Of a stretch of DNA of 64,000 nucleotides, positions 11,901-21,591 are shown in pieces. The stretch comes from Nissolia schottii (taxonomy: Eukaryota > Streptophyta > Magnoliopsida > Fabales > Fabaceae), in assembly GCA_003254905.1 (NCBI GenBank), contig QANU01047116.1:124001-188000 (forward strand), written 5' to 3'. Position numbers and translations under genes: made by a program. Every line of letters begins with the position of its first letter. The first letter of the stretch is position 1. Under the pieces are notes generated by a model that saw only the letters and a program-made list of their open reading frames with translations, was not told where the DNA came from and did no database searches.

Positions 11901-12608
11901 CTCAATACAAAAGTTTGCCAATTGATGAGGATTGGGATGTGGCAAATGAAATTTGGCTAAGGTTGAGATTATTTTATAGTGTGATTGAGTTGTTCTCGTA
12001 CTTTGTATCCTACCTCAAATGTTTACTTTTCCAAAATTTGCCAAATCAAGTTGGCTTTGATAGAATGGGAAAGGTCTAATAATGAAATAATTCAAAAAAT
12101 GGCTAGATGCATGATTGCTGAATTTAACAAGTATGAAGGAGTGATTAATTGGGTGATGGTTGTGGGAACTATTTTAGATCCTAGGTAAAAAATGCATTTT
12201 TTGAATTACATTTTTCCTAAAATATATGGAGAAAAGGCATGGGACGAAATAGAGAAGGTGAAAGTCATTTGCCAAAACTTAACTGGTTAGGGAGTATGTG
12301 AACAAGAGTATAGAGAAAGAAATGATATTGGAAAGTTTAAGCACTCCTACTATGGATTAATATTGGAAAGATGGCTTTGCCATATATGTGAATGAAAAGT
12401 CTACATTTATTGATACAAAGTCTGAGTTAGACCATTATTTGGATGAAAAGGTGTTGCCTAATACCAAAAGTGAAGATTTTGATATTTTAGGTTGGTAGAA
12501 AGCAAATGAGATGAAATTCCTAACATTGAAATTGATTGCTAGAGATTTTCCTCCTATTCCAATTTCTAATTTTTCTTTAGAGTCAACTTTTAGCACCAAT
12601 GGTCGATT
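8970..12608 (+). pseudogene. hAT-family transposase gene, broken
   Basis: The first block (8970-9367) encodes an N-terminal region with a BED zinc finger: SDVWNHFTKKEIVGKMKVFC, then CNYC and the later HLKGRFRNC supplying the Cys/His ligands. After a 1.7-kb insertion the reading resumes at about 11070 with RELSAAICLHEYLLSIVDH, continues through CCRAHILNLIVKDGL (11670-11703), a domain near KLALIEWERSNNEIIQKMAR (12041-12100) and ends in the C-terminal dimerisation region near FDILGW and SNFSLESTFSTNGRL (about 12480-12608). This order fits Ac/Tam3-like hAT transposases. In-frame stops (for example TAG at 11293-11295 and TAG after the DILGW motif) and frame changes show it is dead. The 3' end is cut by the single-N gap and a CACTA end. 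Confidence 0.85.
9369..11068. mobile_element. 1.7-kb insertion inside the hAT transposase
   Basis: The hAT reading breaks at QEKM (about 9366) and resumes at TRRELSAAI (11074). The intervening DNA begins GTTTTATGTGGCTAGAGAAG and is pyrimidine-rich, with no protein match recognised. A short imperfect repeat AGATG/AAATG at the two junctions may be a 5-bp target duplication. The insert contains no transposase or reverse transcriptase. I cannot assign a class; the GGCTAGAGAAGGGGGTTGAA start resembles a common plant repeat end. Confidence 0.6.
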
Positions 12609-12609
12609 N

Positions 12610-12979
12610 GCGTCGGTTGAATAACCGAGGCACTTACCGTCGGTTATTACCGCCGCTATAATCTGATATATTTACCGTCGTATCGGACTGCCGGTAATGA
12701 TTACACCATTAAATTATTGAATACACGTGGCTGTTTGCTATTCGTTTTCATTTTCCGTCGGTTCGGGCCGACGGAAATGTTGTTCCCCCCATAACCCGCT
12801 AAAAAATTACCGTCGGTATTTCCGTCGAGAAGACTATCCCGTGGTAATAGCACGCCTTTTTCAGCGGTCCATTTCCTTCGACCGGTTACCGTCGGCTATT
12901 TTGTTTTTCCAGACGGTATTACCGTCAGTTCGCATCTGACGGTAATGTCTTGACGATAATAGTCATTTTTGTTGTAGTG
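12610..12979 (-). mobile_element. CACTA transposon terminus (one end only)
   Basis: The right border reads TTTTTGTTGTAGTG, the reverse complement of the CACTA-superfamily terminal repeat CACTACAACAAAAATGAC. Inside it are many subterminal copies of ACCGTCGGT/CCGACGGAAAT in both orientations, typical of CACTA subterminal arrays. The opposite end is not in the assembly: the element stops at the single N at 12609, directly against the hAT coding remnant. The N probably marks a collapsed or unfinished join that hides the element's body. Confidence 0.75.
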
Positions 12980-13479
12980 TGAGGTATGCTCCATACATGA
13001 CATAAGCAACAAAGAATTAATGGTTAAAGATCGTACTTAACAAAAAATATAATTGATAGGATCCATTTCCAAAAATTGGGAATCCATTTTATTTAAAAAT
13101 GAAAAATTATTTAATTGGGAAGTCATGGGAATATGAATTGATAAATGAATTTCATGGAAAGTTAAAATAAGAATTGATTTGATTTTGAAATCATTCCATT
13201 TTAGTTGTAAGGCATTTGATTGATTTGATTCTTAAACCAAATGGTTTCAAAGTCCGTGAAGATCAAAACTCATAGCCTATGAGTTTAATTTAGGTTTTGT
13301 TTAAAAACAAAAATTAAAATGGTAAAATTATATTAATAAATATGATTGCATAAGATGTTACAAAAAATAATGCTAGTCTAGTGGTTTAGGCATTGCCTTG
13401 GTATGGTGAATGTCTCTAGTTTGAGTCTTAATGAAGGTAATGTAAGTTTATTTTTTTAGTAAACCTATATGAACATATT
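12980..13479. other. Intergenic, AT-rich
   Basis: No coding region seen. A short tRNA-like stretch near 13372-13430 (CTAGTGGTTTAGGC ... CTAGTTTGAGTCT) may be an old SINE fragment, but no tail or target duplication was found. Confidence 0.35.
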
Positions 13480-13588
13480 TATAAATAGGCCGGCTTGACA
13501 GACCTAACAGGCTTTCATAATAACCTGGGTCTAACCTCTTTATTAAAACAAGCTTTGAAAAAGGCCGCCTGACCTGTTCCCACCCCTA
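13480..13588. mobile_element. hAT-type element terminus
   Basis: The stretch ends in GACCTGTTCCCACCCCTA; its reverse complement TAGGGGTGGGAACAGGTC is a typical hAT non-autonomous terminus, with the usual GGCC-rich subterminal sequence. A left end was not located. Confidence 0.35.
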
Positions 13589-13690
13589 ATTAGAGGCTTT
13601 AATATGTAATCAAGATTGGCTTTGGAATGAGTTTCAAGGTAATATAATTTTGTAAAGATGTTGTTCATTTATATTATAATGATAGAGCAA

Positions 13691-13783
13691 TTTTATTAAT
13701 AGTTGTTATATTAATTTGCTTTTCAGGTTCTTCAAAAATAAAAATAGATTTTATTAATAGTTGTTATATTAATTCGCTTTTCA
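13691..13783 (+). repeat. 35-bp direct duplication, period 58
   Basis: The 35-base block starting TTTTATTAATAGTTGTTATA is present at 13691-13725 and again at 13749-13783, with one difference. It could be a footprint of local slippage or a remnant of an insertion event. Confidence 0.8.
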
Positions 13784-13811
13784 CTGGGCAAAAGACGCGT
13801 TGCAGCGCCCA

Positions 13812-15621
13812 TGTCACACTGTAGCGACACGGAAGCAGCGACGCGCTCCAACGGCCTAGCGCGCTCCAACACCTTGGCAATGATTAGAAATCCTAATTCA
13901 AACCTCCTGGGCTAGAAAAGGGCCTAGCCCACGCTTTTAGTCACCTCTCCGCCTATAAATAGAGCTCTCCCTTCCCTCTTTCAACTCGTTCAAAGCTTCA
14001 GACTCCTCCGTTCTCTAGTGCGGAGTTCCTCGCTCATTCTCTTCCCTCTTCTTGTAAAGATGCAACGTCTTCACCTAAGGTAGGTAGCCAATCCTTTTAA
14101 GGATGGCCTAGGGTATTAACCCCCAGCACTGCTACTTTGGTAGTGGTGGGCCTATGGAAGCCTACGACCGTCGTTGCATTGCCATATCGTTACCGCAGAG
14201 CTTACAATTATGTTTCATTATGGGTTTTTTATGGTGTGGTATTTGTTGGCCTTTCTAGGTGCAACCTCTATGCCGCTTGGAGCTTCCAGTGTCAGTGCTC
14301 CTTAGTTCCAAGATATTCCAAGAGAATGGAGGTCCTGACACGTTGACAGTGCCACGTTAGTGATCCATCAATCAAGTCAGTTGTATTTACAACATTTATA
14401 TTACTATGTGCTTATTACTATGCTTATATGATGACATGCTAGGGAAGAGACTCATGCTTATATGATACATGATGATACCTTTTAGAACTGTACGGTTGGG
14501 CTTACATAACAGACCTTAATAAAGATTTCAGTTAAGGAAGGACCCTAACTAAGGGAATGTTCTAGCAAGGCAAACCTTAGTACTTAAGTTGTCCATTGTG
14601 ATGCACCTCTCTTACCTGGGAACCTCCCCTATGTGTGGGACCATAGTCCTTAATCTTGCACAAATGAATAAGACTAAACTAACTAGGAATACTATCTTCC
14701 ATAATTAGTAGACTTAGGACCTAATAACCTGGGTAGTTAATCTAACTCATCTAAAAGACTTAAAAAATAGTATACTTTAGGGTAAAGGACTCAATTTAGT
14801 ATGGGATCAGCGTCCTTATAGATCAGACTCAGTAGTAGATAACCTAAGGGTATGCGTACCCTCACAAATTTAGGTAATATAGAGCGTAAAGCTCTGCAGA
14901 TTAACGGTATCTGTACCCTCACAGATTTAGTATCAAGGTTCCAGCATACCGGAAACCACGAGGATTTATCCTGTCAAAGCAAGGTCGAGTTAAGGTTCCC
15001 TTAATTTGAGGATCGAGAGGCGTGTCTCCTCACGCTCCTCCACTGGAGGTGGGCACACACTATAGACAAACCAGATTTATTCTTCAAGAATTATTTACTC
15101 AGATTTACTTTATATGTTTACTTATCATTTAGTTTCATACACACACACACACACACACATATCATGTTTTATGTGTAACATATATTATATATGTGGTACC
15201 GAGTTACCCACCATTGAGATGAAAACTCACCCTCTATCAAATGATATTTTCAAATATAGTAAAGGAAAGTGAGAACGTTCCCCTCATCCAGTAGCAACGG
15301 GGTCTAGAGTCAATGGTAAATTCTGTTTTGCAATGGGGTCTACCAATGGATTATTATATTAGATATGCTCCAGACTACCATGGAAGGATCCCCTCATTCA
15401 GTCTTTATGTATTTAACTACATCTTCAGTATAATTTTCTTCAAAACCAGATGTAATTCAAATATTATCTTATATATGAAACCAGTTACCTTTTCATGAAA
15501 TTAGTTATCTATTTATGAAATAAAGTTTATTTTAGCATCCATGAATATTAATATGTCGCGTCAGAGCTTCCGTAGGGGTAGTAGCCCTACGTGTGATCAC
15601 GTCTTAAGTCGGGGCATCACA
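13812..15621. mobile_element. Probable large solo LTR (Ty3/gypsy-like)
   Basis: A 1.8-kb GC-richer block begins TGTCACACTG and ends CGGGGCATCACA, giving TG...CA ends. It holds a strong TATAAATA box (13950-13958) followed by a CT-rich leader, and no protein-coding sequence. The reverse complement of its right end, TGTGATGCCCCGACTTAAG, resembles plant Ty3/gypsy LTR starts. No flanking internal domain, primer-binding site or clear target duplication was found, so the boundaries and orientation are uncertain. It contains an (AC)9 microsatellite at about 15140-15158. Confidence 0.5.
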
Positions 15622-15815
15622 AATGAAACGCATTGTTTTGCTATACGAAAATATATTCATGGGTAATTATCCTAAACATTAAACCCTAAACAAGTGATAT
15701 CGTATCAATCCTTGATCAATTGCGTACATTTGTCGGATCTCACAAATTATGCACATTTTTATTGTCTTTTTATCTTCTATTTGGAGAGATGTCGATCATC
15801 ATGTACATCATCAAT

Positions 15816-16252
15816 AACACACACACGCATATGTGTGCACCCACACAAGTAGACACATGCACACATGCCCACACATACGCACAGAAACGCGTGCACACGC
15901 CCACTCGTGTACTCACACACATGCACACACAAAAGAGAATACACACAAACATACGCATACGCACATACACACATACACAGCGCACGTGCACACAAGCATA
16001 CACAAGTGTGCACACACATACACACACGCGCACACAAGCTCATGCACATTCATGCACACACCTGAAGACATATGAGAAAACATGTGCACCAACACACATG
16101 CGCACAAACACAGGCACGTGCATGCACACACAAATGCACATGTGTGTGAATGCACACTTACACTCGCATGCACGCGCACACGCACACGCTTGCTGACGCA
16201 CATGCACATACTCACACACGCACATGTGCGCCAGCGCGCACATACACCTCAC
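15816..16252. repeat. Long degenerate CA-rich simple repeat
   Basis: About 435 bases made almost entirely of CACA, GCACA, TACACA and CATGCACA variants. Because the repeat has no stops in several frames, it opens long apparent reading frames on both strands (His/Thr-rich on plus, Cys/Val-rich on minus). None shows protein-like composition, so they are treated as artefacts. Alternating purine-pyrimidine of this length can adopt Z-DNA. Confidence 0.95.
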
Positions 16253-18818
16253 ATGGTAACCCGCACCCTTCAGTTTAGTTACTTTTCTAAAAAATTAAGA
16301 TAACTGTGTGTCTCTTTGATTGATATATATACACACACATGCGTGCGACTTATAACTAACTAACTAGGGGCAAAATCAATTTCCCTCTCATCAATCTTTG
16401 ATGATTATTCTTACCTAATTAATGGTAAGCATGTGTAAGCTACAAGCTTATTTTGTTTTGGTCTATATATGCACCTCATAATTCAGTTGATACATTGCAT
16501 GTCAAATTTTGGTGGTGTGCTTATGTCATGATTATTTATTAAAAAATATTATAAGCGATAAATTTAATGACCAAAACCCTAACCCCAACATTTTTTAAGA
16601 AATAACAATCCTCAGTGAATTTATCCTCCGATTAATTTTTTTCCTCGATAATTTATAATTTAATAGTTACTAACAAATTTATCTACCATTAATATGTTAG
16701 CGGCACTGTACGCCAAATTATACTAGCAAATACTTGTGCTGTGGAAATTTTGAAGAGTCCAAAAAAATCGTTTACCACGAACAAGGGACATAAAATCCAC
16801 TGGTAACATTGACAGATATATCCGGCAGTAAAATTCATTGATATTCAACGTTTTTTTTATAGTGTTATTATATACTAATTTCATCTTTAATAAAAAGAGA
16901 CTTAGTGAAAAGTGAATGATTAATGAATAGAAAAAAATGTACAAATAATAATTTAATAATTTAAATTTAAATTTTTAATAAAATTGAGATCATTTGATAA
17001 TCTCGCTAATTCTTGTGCAATAACATTAAAAGAACTACAATTAAATAACGAAGGAAGTAAATAATAAATATATCTTCCCGAAAACCCTCTGGAAAATGAT
17101 ATGCCATACTAAACTTTTATTTTTCCTATGGTAATGAAGTTAAATAGATAATATAAATTAACCACCTGGTTTGAAATTAAAATATTGATCTATATAAATT
17201 TTAGAATAATCTACATGTGTCAAGGAATCCCGCAAGTATTGTTATAATCTTGCATTGATTAGATATAGAGATAAGTTTTAGATAATTTTTAAAAAATTGA
17301 AAAAATTATCTTTTTATTAAATCAGTTTTTGGGATTGTATTAGACTTATTTAATTTTTAATATAGTATTCAAGTTTATCTTAAGATCGTAAATGGACCCA
17401 TTCGCAAATGTTCTGGCTTACAAAGTTCATGCAATCTCACTTTTATAGATAAGACTTAAATAATCTTTATAAGATTAACACCAAAATAATCATTCTTGAT
17501 GTGAGGGGATGTGTTTGAATATTACATTGCTTAGAGATAATGTTTATATAACCTTTATAAGATCAAGCAATCCCCTTTAAATTATGGTCGATTTAAATTG
17601 GCTTAAAAAATGACTTATTTTACTTATATTTTTAAGTATAGCTTTTTTTTAAGAATTTTGTTTTACATTTACAAGATATTTTTAATAAAAATCACACTTT
17701 CATCCAATTTTTTTAAAAGTGGAACATTCCAAACTTTAAAAAAAAAAATTGATATTTTATCTTGTTTTAGATATTTTACCTTGTTTAAAAGATTTTTTTT
17801 TAAAATTATATTTTAACACATTATTTAAAAAAAATTAAGCTAATTCGATCCTTAGTTTTTGGGTTCAGTTGGACTCGGTTCATTTTGAGTAGGTATGATA
17901 TGCAGCATTACAAGTCCACACACGAATCAAAGTGCCAAACAGCTATGTGATCGAGATGCATTGACTTTCAGGATCTTAACCCATGTGTTAGTGACCTCAA
18001 AGATGATGGGTTTGTTGGTTGGTTAGCACTCTCTATTTTGAACATATCCTTCCATTCTCGCAACATATTGATGTGGATTTCTTGGTTTCTCTTGCTAATA
18101 ACATATGGTTACAGTCTTAGCATCAGTCCACTGCCAATGTCCCATTTCTGAAGATAACAATTTCAAATTGGGCCACCTTCTTGTATTTATGTCAAAGTGG
18201 AAAACAACCTGTAGTTTGCTATCTGAAAATGGGGGTTCATGACCAAATTTAATGTCTCCGCAGAAGTCACTAAATTCTATATAATTTAAAGCTCAATGGT
18301 GTCGTGAAAGGGAAACCGACACCTCTCTCTCTCTCTATATTTTGGACATTTACATGTCACGTTGCTTGTTTATTGCTTATCATAATTTCTACAGTATAAG
18401 CTAGCTAGTAGCTTCTTATTTTCAAGATAAAATCTATATTGATTCAGATCTAAAGTCTCTCTCCGCTTAAAAGAATACTCCGCTTCTATGACAGTAGGGT
18501 TGAAATACGTTGGTAACACCAAAATAAAACAGATCTAATAATAATCTAATAATTAAATTGATTAAATATTTTTTACATTATCAGACTTCAATTATTAAAT
18601 TCAACGGCTACAACTTGGATAGGGCATAGTTTAACATATGGTGACAGTTGGAGCCCAAACAAAACATACTAGGAAGGCAACTACGCGGCTACATAAAGCC
18701 GTATTTGTATGTGCATTAATCCATCAAATCAATTAAAAAGATCTTACTAACCACCCGATTTTAGCTGAGGATCTTCGTGAGCATATCACAACCACACTTT
18801 AATTTTTTAAAAAAATAC
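16253..18818. other. AT-rich intergenic region
   Basis: About 2.5 kb without a supportable gene. A CACTATAAAAAAAACG-like end (reverse complement at 16850-16865) hints at an old CACTA-related MITE. A (CT)n run lies at 18320-18335. The 17870-18300 stretch has more balanced composition, but no frame is long or recognisable. Confidence 0.4.
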
Positions 18819-18972
18819 TATTTATACTTGTGTAATATACTATATCATGCCAACTCACTTATTATTTATTATTATATAAAATTTTAATAAATATTATATT
18901 TTGTTAAAATTTTATTAAATAATAAATAATAAGTGAGTCAACATAGTGACCCATGTTATGTAAGCACGAATA
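18819..18972. mobile_element. Long-hairpin MITE
   Basis: The two halves are inverted copies: the arm containing ACTCACTTATTATTTATTAT on the left pairs with ATAATAAATAATAAGTGAGT on the right, and the similarity continues outward over about 40 more bases with mismatches. A transcript would fold into a single long hairpin. No coding capacity. Target duplications are not clear. It could be a small-RNA-producing MITE. Confidence 0.6.
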
Positions 18973-19250
18973 AGACGTCTCTTTTTCCTGGGTAAAGCCA
19001 ATCCAAGTGGTGTGCGCTAGCTATGCCTAAATTCTGTTCATTCGGCTATGGGTCCAGACGGAGATAAACTCAGGATAGACATACTATGCACGGCTAACTA
19101 GCCAAACCTGTCATAAATTTCTCATGTGTATAATGTGTATGGAAATCATTTATTTATTCCTAAATTATTCTTTTTCTGCCTCACCAATCATTTATTGCCA
19201 TATAAAAACAAACCTTTTAAAAAATATTTGTGGATACCTAATATAAATTA

Positions 19251-20826
19251 AGTTTAAATATGTTTTTATTCGATGAGAATTTTTTAAAAATTTATTAAAA
19301 TTTATAGAAAATATTTTTTTGGGTTTTAGTCCAAATATATTAGAAATATCTAGTTTTAGTCTCAACCATAAGTAAAGTTTTGACCGTCTCGTTAATAGTG
19401 TCATGGGAATAAAATAGACTAAGTCAACTTATAATTATAACCCACTATTAGACTCAGATTTGTTTCCTAATACTCACACATAACTCTAATTTAGGTCAAA
19501 TAACAAGTTTGTTAGATTATAGGTTAGATAAGTTTACTTTGCTTGCATAACACTATCGATGTGACATTTTTTTAGTCACATTAACCTTTAACAGAATAAC
19601 GAAACTAAAATTAAATTATTTATAATATATTAGAGATTAGGGTGTGACTCACTCCTTTGTGTCTAGTGTCATTCCCATTGTCATTATTTTTTATATAGTT
19701 TTCCTTCAATGCCCTTTTCTATACTAATTAAATGAATAATTTAACATTAGTTATTCATTATAATTAATATGATTATTTATTTATATCACTATTAAATTAA
19801 TTTTTAAATATTCTTGGTACAATAATTACCAAAATAGCATAACAATGAGTATTTTTTTTAAATAAAAAAGATATAATAACAAGTATTGCACACCTTATTT
19901 TGTAACATATAGCGTTTATATAATTTAAATATTATTAAATAAAATTATGGTATCTTGGTTTATTACTTTTATTTTGGTAATGATATCATGGTTTATTACT
20001 ATTAATCAATAAATTTTATCGGAATTTTTTTTTATCATTATTGCTATCGTAAGTTTGATTTTTTTTTTCAACAGTAAAACAATCTAAAGACTATTTTTTT
20101 TTATTTCATGTTAAATAAATTATATTTCACGTACTTCTAAATAAATAAAATTTTCTAAAATAATTTTTCCTTTACAATGTTTCCATATTTCTATGTACCA
20201 AAAAAATATTTGCTTAGAAAAATCAACCTTTCAAGTTTCTTGTGAAGTCAATACTTAACTAGTAAAATATATATCAAATTACCTTATATTTTATGAACGT
20301 AAATAATGAGAAAAAGAAAACTATAATAAAAAATATTTAGTCAATAATAATAAATCATAGTATCATATGAAAGCTTTTATGAAAGTTTTTGTAAAAATCA
20401 TAGTAAATAAAAAAAAATTATGAAAGTTTTTAATTATGTAACCACTAGATAACTTTTAATGTTATTTATTTTTTATTTTCAAAAAATAATTAGCACTAGA
20501 TTATTCAGATAATTTTTTGTATCAAGAGAATTTAAAAACAAAAAATTGACACAATATTAAATAACTGATTTTTTTAAATAAATTAACAATTACATTTTTT
20601 CCATAAAATTTGATTAACAATAAATAATTAATGTTAAGTTATTCATTTAATTAGTATAGAAGAAGGATATTGTAAAAAAAATTATACACAAATTAATAAA
20701 AATTAAAGTGACACTAGACATAGAGGATTGGTAAATCAAATATTTTTTTATTATGTTTGAAAAAAGAAATTCAAGACCTAAATCAAATTTAAAAAATTTA
20801 ACAAAAATCCGAAACATATTTAAACT
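19251..20826. mobile_element. AT-rich Mutator-like non-autonomous element
   Basis: The ends are inverted copies, AGTTTAAATATGTTT on the left and AAACATATTTAAACT on the right. They are flanked by a perfect 9-bp direct repeat TATAAATTA (19242-19250 and 20827-20835), the Mutator-superfamily signature. The terminal similarity extends inward imperfectly. The element is about 1.58 kb and has no transposase. It contains a second, inner inverted-repeat pair (19650-20731). Confidence 0.75.
19650..20731. mobile_element. Nested TIR element inside the MULE
   Basis: The left arm contains GTGTCTAGTGTCATT and CTATACTAATTAAATGAATA; the right arm carries both blocks inverted (TATTCATTTAATTAGTATAG, then GTGACACTAGACATAGAGGA). 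The inner inverted pair spans more than 100 bases per arm with mismatches. Either a separate element inserted into the outer one or both pairs belong to one very long terminal inverted repeat. Confidence 0.55.
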
Positions 20827-20835
20827 TATAAATTA

Positions 20836-21591
20836 CTTATTTTTCACATCACAAAAATAAAATGATTAGTAGGACAGAGAAATGGATAAACCTTTAGAAA
20901 CTTCAATACAATTTACTAATATATATTATTTGAGAGACAGAAATTAACAAGGTTTTGAAACAGATGATTACGATTTGCCATCCCATAAATGTATAGCAAC
21001 TTGGAGGCTTTTAAAATTGCACTTAAAAAAAGTTACAGAAGTGATGCTCTTAAATATTGTATATGATCTTGACCATTGATTTAAATTATTTCAATCTAAT
21101 CGAGACTATTTACAATCAAGAAATAGTAATCATTAGACTGAAATAATAACAGATGCTCATGCGCTTGAAAAGCAAATAGCCAATGGCAGAGTAGCACTTA
21201 CAAAAAAAACAAAGAAAAAAGAAACCACACCAACATTCATGGTCAATAGCAACCGATGCACAAAATCCAGGTTTCAAAGTAGAACTACATAGTCTCCCTT
21301 CACCTCAGTCTCTATGACCTCCTCACCTAGCTCTCTATATATACAGACAAAACAAGTCAATTCATCAGTTACCCTTAATTTCTATGCAATCTCACGAGGG
21401 GTGGTCCTAATTAAAATGCTATCAAAGGGTTAAACAGCCACAAAAGAACAAGAAAAAAGAAAAAACAAAAGATGCAATTAACGGTCCAGGCACAGGACAC
21501 AACCAAAAATACCAAATATACATTCCCACGAGGAATTGATGGCTTTAGTGGTCAATTTGTAAAGTAGTAGAGTGCAATTAATCCCCTCTTT
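20836..21591. other. 3' flank of the DUF789 gene
   Basis: The DUF789 stop lies at 21592 on the minus strand, so the 3' UTR of that gene should occupy the right part of this stretch. No other gene seen. Confidence 0.45.

Noticed and set aside
13360-13440. Second SINE
   Set aside because: Only a tRNA-like head fragment; no tail and no flanking duplication.
15720-16303. Long His/Thr- and Cys/Val-rich open frames on both strands
   Set aside because: They are by-products of the CA-rich simple repeat; all frames lack stops for compositional reasons and show no domain.
16600-16865. CACTA-related MITE ending TTTTTTTTATAGTG
   Set aside because: Only one end is suggestive; no second terminus or subterminal repeat set could be found by eye.
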